A DNA stretch of 64,000 nt. Source: Heliocidaris tuberculata. Lineage: Eukaryota > Echinodermata > Echinoidea > Camarodonta > Echinometridae. The DNA lies in contig CM046833.1 in the NCBI GenBank assembly GCA_025618425.1, positions 35,084,467 through 35,148,466 of the forward strand, in the 5' to 3' direction. Below the pieces are notes generated by a model. It had not been told where the DNA came from, did not search any database, and worked only from the letters and a program-made list of their open reading frames with translations. This document shows, in pieces, positions 49,569-64,000 of the stretch (its first letter is position 1; every line of letters begins with the position of its first letter). The position numbers and the translations under genes are program-made.

Positions 49569-49818
49569 GATTAGGGGGTAAGGGGAATAGATATAGTAAA
49601 CACTAACTTCAATATCATCAATATCATCATCACCACCACCATCTTCATCACAACCACCAATATCATCCTCAATACCACCATCAATATCTTCATTATTATC
49701 ACCATCTTCATCATTATCATCATGATCATCATCAACATCACCAACGTGACCACCATGTCAATAAGTTTCGCGCAATTTGTTGCATCTGCGCGTAGCCTGA
49801 ATGTCATCAGAATGACAC

Positions 49819-49860
49819 GTGCGCGCCACTGATCTCTGTAGAGATCAGTGGTGCGCGCGC
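49819..49860. repeat. GC-rich hairpin
   Basis: GCGCGCCACTGATCTC, a 4-nt loop TGTA, then GAGATCAGTGGTGCGCGC: a 16-bp inverted repeat with a 2-nt bulge. Intergenic, on the ovo 3' side. Confidence 0.65.
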
Positions 49861-52800
49861 ACAGAATCAGTCTAAAAACACAAAATATTTCATAAATAAT
49901 TCATAAAAAGGCCAGAATTCTACAAAACCAGTAGAAGTCAAAATAAGAAAGGTCAAACCTAGAACTCTTACTCTTTTAAGAAACCTTTTAACTGGTTAAT
50001 TCCCACCATTAACAGCACTGCTAACCAATTAACAAAATTACCTTGTCACTGCGAGTCGATTACTTTCCCCATAGAAACACGTGTAATTTGGGTGTTCTAC
50101 GTTTTTGTGAGGCAACATAAAAAGGCCGTTTTCAAACAAAATTGGCCAGAATTCTACATATGAGATAATTACATTTTCATGCTCAGCAGCTTCTTTGTTT
50201 CTTCAATATTCATATTCCTTTTTAACTGAATTAAATTGTTAAAAAGTGAAAAAGATATAAGTATTTCTAAAAGTTGAAATTTACGTTTTTCATGATTAAT
50301 GTACAGGGTTCTATGGAGGGAATCGCAGAGGGAAAGTGATACGCGCGCGCGCATGGTTGATCGAATGCAACACACTTTTTGGTATGCATCATCACCACCA
50401 TCACCATCATCATCATCATCACCATTGTTACAATTTGAACACGTTAGAGTTGAACAAAGGAAAGCGTATGTCCTATTTTTTTTCTTCATCATATCAAAAT
50501 ATGTTTAATGCGAGAGTCGGTATATATACCTGACTTTCTTCAAATACATTATCTTATCAATACAAACGGCATTATTTTGGAAGAAAAACACAGAATTGCA
50601 CAAATTTCACAATCTACCTAACAACAAATGGTAACAAAAACAACCTAAACTTCTACACCCCTTAACTACCCAGATTGCAATGCAACATGAAGTGTGCAAA
50701 CACAAAAAACAAAAGTGAAATCTTCACTATCAAAAAATGCGTTGCGATAGCTACACGAAGGTAAGGTACAGACAAGAATATGATAATTATTTCGTCGAGT
50801 TGTCTTATCAAAATAATAATACAACTTTGTTTGAAGAGACAATCCGTTGACCTATCATGTCCACTTAGTTTGAAAGACAGCTATTGTATCAATGAGGAGT
50901 ATTTGCAATTAAGAGGTCCTGATTTGTAATATCATGGAAGAATTATTTACAGCCACGAAGGAAAAAGACAAACGAATTCTTGTTTTCAAAAGTATGATGA
51001 AAGACTTGGCATTATAACAAAACTGATTGTTTCGGAAAGACGTGCAAATACATTTCAAGGGTACTTCTCTAAGGACTGTACGACTACCGACTACTTCTAC
51101 AAAACGAGCAACAACAACATCATATCATAAGAAACAAAGTTAACAAATTACAAAATGTTCACTGTAGTGTAATGGAACTATGCCTTTTTCCCCCACTAGA
51201 GATGAAAATTGTGATTAGTATTTGTACATTAATTTCAGCGCTTAGTAAAATCGTTTCAGAAATACATATCATTACACTTTGGCACTTTCAAACTCAACTT
51301 TCAATATACAAAATTTAGCAAAGAGGATATTCTTTATATATATATATAGTTATATAAATATTGTATACAATTTACAATTATTACGTGGCATTTTGCACGA
51401 ATATGTTATTAGATGTAAGTAGAACATATTAAATTGATTAAACGAATAAACTTTAGTACACTGATCGATGAAATTATCATTTTTAAAAACCCGATGAAGT
51501 TATGTTTAAGCTAACACGATCCCATCATATTAATAGTATATATTAATTTCATTAGACGATGAAACTGAAAGCAATGACAGTTTATGACTGCATATTTAGC
51601 ATTTCGCGTCCTTCACATTTATAAAGTGTTGGTAAAACTAGAATCAGAACATATTTGCATGAAACAGCAACATTAGGCCTATAGGTAGCGGTTTTCACGA
51701 CTGCACAGTAAGGTATTTCAGATGATGACACTATATTTCAGTTTATTAATGATCCAAAGTCGACCACTTAACTCGTATTATCATCTTGTTGCAGTTATTG
51801 CTGTGGCTGTAGCTTGTTTGTTTGTTTTATTTTTTGTATATCATTGATGCGAGTTTTAGAGATAGAAAATTATCAAGTCAAAGAATGCTCACATATAACG
51901 TTGAATTTTATGTCGTTAAAAATCCGTGCTAAATAAATGAATCTGATTAACATTCAGATATTGGAATAGCTCGACTTTACCAAAATTATATTATTAGCCC
52001 TCTTTGTTCCCATTCCTCCCTCACAATCTAGGCAACAAATTATTTTCTTAGTCTTGAATTTTAGCGATAACTTACCTCCCTTCGAAATACAGTCTTTATT
52101 CTATGAAATGAATTTTCCGCTCTGATTTCCTGGTTTGTGTATTGCTTTGACCCTGATTATAAACATTATTTCATTATCCTAAATTAGTGAATTAAAGCCC
52201 ATTATTCTCCTTTCCTTATTTCATATGTACATCATAGAGGTTAGACTCATGGCATTGCATTATAAATGTATTCATATTTCAGTACTTCAAAGATTAACAC
52301 TGGCAATATTCAAGGCTCATAGAGTTATGTCATAAGAAACACTTGGGTCAAGGCTAAACATGCATCAAAGCAGCTCCTTGTATTTCATCTTAACTCGCGA
52401 AAGGCAATTCTATCATTCATATAGTCCCATAATTATATTTTCATCTGCGGCAGCAAGATATAAAGTTGGTTATACATGTACTAGATATTAACAAAACACA
52501 ATGGATGACAGACGACAATTACATTTCAGCACCTTATTCTAGAAACATATGTGAGCTCTCCTGAGGGAGTATTCTCACCAAACTGGAAGACTTACGTTTA
52601 TAACTATCGTGCATATCACTTTCCTTTACCACACTATTTCATTTCATTTTCTAAACAGAATATACACTTCACATATTGTGCCTTTGCCTCCTTTGGCATT
52701 TGCACAAGAATACATAAATGTAGTGCAAGAATTCACAAAATAATTGTCATTATTATCAATATCTTTGACTAAAGCAGAAATCAGACAATTCAATTATCGC

Positions 52801-52965
52801 TAGTTGATCATGGTTATTCTCAATGTTTTTTCTTTCTTTCTTTCTTTCTTTTAAGCTTCCAATGTTCCCTTTTCCTGTGGTGCATTCTTCATTTTTTTTT
52901 CTATTTATCCGACTCTTAATGGGTTTTTTTTTCATAAGACAGGTAAATGGTTAAGAGATGAATAC

Positions 52966-59356
<6,391 letters not shown>

Positions 59357-61453
59357 GATGACGTCACTGACACAGCCGTATCTCAAAACCAGGCGACATG
59401 AAATATGATTAGGATGAGGCAAAATGCATAGGCATAAGATCTATCTTGAAATTATTTGTTGAATGTAAATCAGTTTATGGTTACAAGTTTTCTCAATCTG
59501 ACAATTCAAGACGTCAAAAAAATGTTTTGATCTTGTCGTCAAGATCCTCAGAATGCCATATCGCGTAAAATATGCAGAAAACAGATGCCCATCCTCTTTG
59601 AAGCAGCTATTTTTCTAAGAATGCTGATGGAAATAGAAACAGATTTATTCCTTTCTCTTCAAGAAAACTGAAAAACGGGGCTTTCTTAACAGACTCTTTT
59701 TGAAGCACAAGTAGTCAGTATACAGTTCTGCTCTTCCTGAAGATTTAGGATAATAGCCTTTCTTCCACAACAATCTTCGTCTATACATCTGAGGAGCGGT
59801 AATAAGTCGTACCACCCCTACCAGTGTCGTCAACGCAAATGATTTCATCATCAGCTCTTACAAAATCAAAAAGTCAAGTCCAGCGTTTTCATGAAAGGGT
59901 AACGAGATCAATAAAACCAATTTTACTTTTTTTTTATATATATAATGGAAACAATCGTGTGGGGAGTGCGGTCGGAGAATCTGCAACAAAACCACATTCA
60001 CACTCGGCTGAGTTTTTTTCATTTTTTTTTCTTTCTTTCTCTTTTTCTTTCTTTCTTTCTCCACCCCCCCCCCCCCCCCCCCCCCGCCTTCAAAACAGAA
60101 CGGGCACGCTCCGTCGTAAAGCAAAACAAAAAAAATCGTAAAAACCTGTTCATACCTGCTTTATAATATTTGATTTAGATCAAATTTGCACATTTTTCAC
60201 ATTATTAAAAAGGATTGGGGAAAATCTTTCAAATCAATATGTATAAAAGAGAGAATGTTAATACTGAATTGCCTGTGTCGTTATAGATAAACTCTCTCAC
60301 ACAGGCTTTTCAGGAAATGTGTTCTTGTACACAAGAAATTTGAAACCGAAACCAATGTGAATTTTGCTTTGTATGTAAATCATTTTCTATTTTTGTGCAA
60401 ACGAAAACATTCAATTTCTTCATAGATTGGTAAAGGCATAGGATGCTTGGCGATATATTTTATTTTGCATCAGCCAGCTGGTCTTGAAATTCGGAGACGG
60501 GTGTTTTTCGTCTTCTTGAAGTCAACGCAAAAATTGGTTTCGTGTATTATCGAGATGTTGAAAAGTAAAATCGGATGACCCGTCCATTGACTTATATTCT
60601 AGACTGGATGTAATGCGATGATTTACAGAATTGCACCCCAAAATACCTGATTTCACTTGTTTGTTATACATGTACTTTCTAAATGTACAGTGTCGAAATC
60701 ATTATTTCTTTAAAATATTTGTTTGTTTGTTGTTTTTTTTTCATTTATTTTATTTATTTATTCATATTTTGGGGGAGGGGGTCATATGAGCTATGAGTAT
60801 GGATCAGGGTGGAATCCACGTTCAAAATAGTGAGATCCACACTGAAAATAATGGAAGCCATTCTCGAATGAGTCATTAAACCACTACTCTGAAGTGGATT
60901 CAACTACAGTTTTGATACAACTCCTAAGGAAGGGATCCCTGACATATCTCCAAAAGAAAACTGGTAGGTTTCTACTCCACTGTATTCATGGTATTAAGAG
61001 GGTAGAAATACCTGGAATTAGTCCCGAATTTTAATCGCTTCAATATTTAGAGTCTGAACGCTCCCAGGGGTACGTGCGACTCGCACGGGTACTGGGAGGT
61101 ACCCGAGCGGGACTATGTACCTCCTCGGGTCTGTTCTTTTGTACCAGGGGTGCATTGACATCCCCCTCGGAGCTATGGTCATGGAGTCATGCGTGGAAGA
61201 GGGGTGAACCTAAGGGGGCTAACTCCTCAAGGGGTGTAAGAAAGCGGGGCGCTCTCCCGCAAAGTTAACTTAACTCTAAGCTGGGCCTTTTTCTTCCTTC
61301 TTTTTAATTAAAAACGAGTAAAATTCAACTGTAGACTTTAAGATTTACCTCTGCGTTTACCATGTTTACTATATCCATAATTATTTATATTGTTTTTTCG
61401 GAGTGTTTCTCATTTACATCTTTTCACTTTCTCTAGCGATCTTATCCCCTCCA

Positions 61454-61591
61454 GGGGAGCGTTTCATCAAGTGTTCTGTCAGTGATTTTTACCGACAACT
61501 GTTATAAGCTACTGAAATCCTTGCATCTGATTGGCTGAGAGCAAATTTGTCGGTAAAAATCACTGACAAAACACTTGATGAAACGCTCCCC
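61454..61591. mobile_element. MITE, 138 bp, near-perfect inverted repeats
   Basis: GGGGAGCGTTTCATCAAGTG ... TCAGTGATTTTTACCGACAA and its inverse TTGTCGGTAAAAATCACTGA ... CACTTGATGAAACGCTCCCC give arms of about 45 nt. The centre contains CTGATTGGCTGAGAGC. Upstream of ovo. Confidence 0.75.
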
Positions 61592-62397
61592 AGATACCAA
61601 TTTGCCGGAATGCTACATGTACTTTGCATTCCAGCATGCTAACATGGTAGGTTATTTCCTCTTATATCTTTTCTCTTTTTTCGGGGGGGGGGGTGCTACT
61701 GACAGCACATCTGTTATCATTTAACATGCTTGCATATCGGTGAACCTCATTTACATCTTCTTTTTTAAAACGTTTTATTGACACAAAGATTTGTTTTCTT
61801 AACAGAATAAAAAAAGGTTGTACTACTAACATTATCAGGGGTTTTAGTGACAATAATGACGCTGGTCGGTGGCTGAAAAGTCCCACTTGATCATGATTCC
61901 AAAGCAGAAAAAAACAAAAAGTTTTCACCGAGCATTAAAACGTACATAAATTCTGTTTTGTTGGAATAAGAGGTTGTAACAAATCCCTGGATAAAACTTC
62001 CACTCCAATTTTCTTTTCTTTTTAAATCACAAAACGAGGGCAAAGCATTGAGAAGTGAATATCATAACCCATTGAATGAATATCATATTCATAACACAAT
62101 GAATGAATATCAATGAACAATGGGGCGAACTCTTGGCTTGTGAAATTGTCTTGCCCGCGGCTTACCCCATCGCGGTTACCTTTAGTCATTGACTGCACGC
62201 ACCCTCGACAAGTGCGCACGGTTATATTGAAATAGGGGATGAATGGTATAATTATTATGATTTACAAGTATCATTGTAATATCAGGGTCTCCCACGTCGC
62301 ATTGCAAACCAACTATCGACAGGTTGTATCGACAGAAGAAAAAAAGTTGTGGGGAGGTCTCTGTAGCATTAACTACAATATGATAAATTGTGATATT

Positions 62398-62465
62398 TTT
62401 TTCTCCTTTTTTTATCTTTTTTTTTCTTTTTCCTTTTTTGTTTTTTTTTCTTTTCTTTTTTTTTT

Positions 62466-62511
<46 letters not shown>
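62398..62511. repeat. poly-T/pyrimidine tract ending in poly-G
   Basis: Mostly T with scattered C over about 105 nt, then ten G. Open frames are poly-Phe or poly-Lys artefacts. Confidence 0.9.
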
Positions 62512-62513
<2 letters not shown>

Positions 62514-63025
62514 GAAGTTACCACAATAATAATCCTATATCGTACACATGCTGCGACAAACATTATGGAACTCCTGAGGGTGTTTTAAGTAATATGTTTT
62601 GGTTCAGACAAAATATTTAAACCACATTGATTAGTAACACTCTTGTGGAATTAAAATTCAACCGTTAAAAGTGCATTTGAACAAGCAATAATACTTGTTG
62701 GTTTAACGGGATTAATCTATAGAGCAGAGACAGGAAATTAAAACTTACAAATAATTTTCAAAATATTCCTTTGGATGTAAATTATGAATTATCACGAGAA
62801 AATATGTACATCCGCTCGGAATAAAAGAAGGAATTTATTTCATTAATTTCTTGAAAAGGACAAAACCCCGCCCTTCCGTTTCCACCAAAAATTGGAAAAT
62901 GGGAAGAAAGATAACCAATGATTGCTTAAAAATGAGTAAACATATCGCTAAGTTGCGATGAACACGCGACTCTAGACAAACCAACACGAGAATAAGAATG
63001 TGCACTTGGCATAAAATCTAGTAAC

Positions 63026-63042
63026 CACACACACACACACAC

Positions 63043-63104
<62 letters not shown>
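63026..63104. repeat. (AC)n(AT)n microsatellite
   Basis: A short AC run followed by about 30 AT units. Confidence 0.9.
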
Positions 63105-63110
<6 letters not shown>

Positions 63111-64000
63111 ACATTAAGGCAGCGAGCTCTTTTACATTAAACTAGATTCGTGACTCGTTGTTTCTGCCTCTGATTTTCGAAATTTCGAACAGATTTGACT
63201 TGCATTTTACCCTTCGATTAAAAATAATTGTGTATTGCGGGAATAAAATGACCTCAAATTTGTTTTATTGATAATACTGAATGACATTCTCACAAGAAGA
63301 AGATATAGATCTGAGACAATGCCACTTTTGTCAAAGATTTTCTTTGAAAGAAAGCTGAAAAATATTTGGACGGGAATGACCTCTTGAATGAGGTCTGAAA
63401 GGGAATGAATGACAATTTCTGATGGATGGCTGGATGGGACAGAAACAAAATAATGTATAGCTTTATTCATTTCTCATATTTTGAGATTATCTATTTTGGA
63501 ACGCATTAAAGGGGTCGGCAATGAATATTTGGTGGGTGACATAAAATAGGTGTTTGCAGTCTGTATAGCTAACCATTACGGTGTTGGTAGTTGAGAGGTT
63601 TAAACACTTGACTAGGGATTCGAAGGTCTAACCCAGGTGAAGTTGGGTACCAGGTGCTAAATACACTTTAAACTGATAATAGAGGTCAATATCTGCATTA
63701 CCATGCACATGATGCAAACCGCATGGAATTACATTTTGCTGAAATTATACTTTACATCATATCTCTAGCAATATCAACCTGATACACTACTGAGTCTTAT
63801 TGCCATTCTAACTCTAACCCTTTAATAAGTCGAGGAGATTGACCGCAATAGGGTGTTCATAACGGCAATGAAATTAAACGCCGAATGACAAAGATGGCTT
63901 ATTTATTTTTTACCCAATTATAATGGGTCAAGATCATACTGAAAGGAGACGACCACTATTTGGGTCATGATAAGCCCAAATGACATGAAGGAAGAAGGGT

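Larger units (their letters stand above)
47099..52965. other. convergent intergenic region (3' sides of Mesh-like gene and ovo)
   Basis: Holds both 3' UTRs (limits unknown), the 79-bp element, a hAT-like MITE, LINE remnants, GA and CAT tracts and the GC hairpin. From about 50.5 to 52.9 kb the DNA is AT-rich and free of recognised repeats, compatible with a long ovo 3' UTR. AATAAA candidates are numerous. No gene seen. Confidence 0.55.
59357..64000. other. region upstream of ovo
   Basis: Expected to hold the ovo promoter and 5' UTR exons, which I could not locate. It contains pyrimidine and C tracts at about 60.0 kb, a GC-rich patch at 61031-61275, the 138-bp MITE, a T/G tract and an AC/AT microsatellite. 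No coding exon of another gene is supported. Confidence 0.5.

Noticed and set aside
59645..59851. 68-codon minus-strand frame upstream of ovo with a hydrophobic start
   Set aside because: No splice site joins it to ovo, and it has no domain or homology I can recognise; chance frame or 5' UTR.

Overview
The window looks like nuclear DNA of a marine deuterostome, most probably a sea urchin. It is AT-rich, intron-rich and full of microsatellites, with GT-AG introns and dispersed terminal-inverted-repeat elements of the kind common in echinoderms. It also carries a Ngaro-type tyrosine-recombinase retrotransposon. The species cannot be fixed from the sequence alone.

Three protein-coding genes can be supported. 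(1) At 395-5448 (+) is the 3' end of a type I membrane protein: three short Ser/Thr-rich phase-1 exons, a transmembrane exon and a cytoplasmic-tail exon. Its 5' part lies outside the window. (2) At 13029-47098 (+) is a complete 24-exon gene. Every junction keeps frame and the total is 3510 nt (1169 aa). The protein has a signal peptide, NIDO, IPT/TIG-like, AMOP and VWD domains, two Sushi domains, a Thr/Pro stalk, a transmembrane helix and a short tail. This is the architecture of the arthropod septate-junction protein Mesh and of SUSD2/MUC4-class proteins. Gene 1 ends with matching stalk, transmembrane and tail exons, so genes 1 and 2 look like tandem paralogues. (3) At 59356-52966 (-) is an OVO/OVOL-family zinc-finger transcription factor in three exons (955 aa), convergent with gene 2.

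Intron 5 of the Mesh-like gene (19.6-27.6 kb) holds a decayed Ngaro/DIRS-class element in antisense. It has a Gag-like ORF with a CCCH-type cluster, reverse transcriptase (YVDD), RNase H, tyrosine recombinase and a downstream SGNH-hydrolase-like ORF, broken by two in-frame stops and at least two frameshifts. The other introns and the intergenic gaps (5.4-13.0 kb, 47.1-53.0 kb, 59.4-64 kb) hold tRNA-derived SINEs, LINE 3' tails, at least eight inverted-repeat (MITE-like) elements in several families, a ~100-bp minisatellite and long microsatellites. Most long low-complexity open frames are translations of (GAA)n, (ATT)n, (GA)n or (CAT)n repeats and are not genes.

Functionally, the two membrane proteins would act at the epithelial surface or in cell contacts, and ovo is a regulator of epithelial differentiation in other animals. 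Any link between them here is only positional. No CRISPR array, operon, rRNA or clearly functional tRNA gene was seen.
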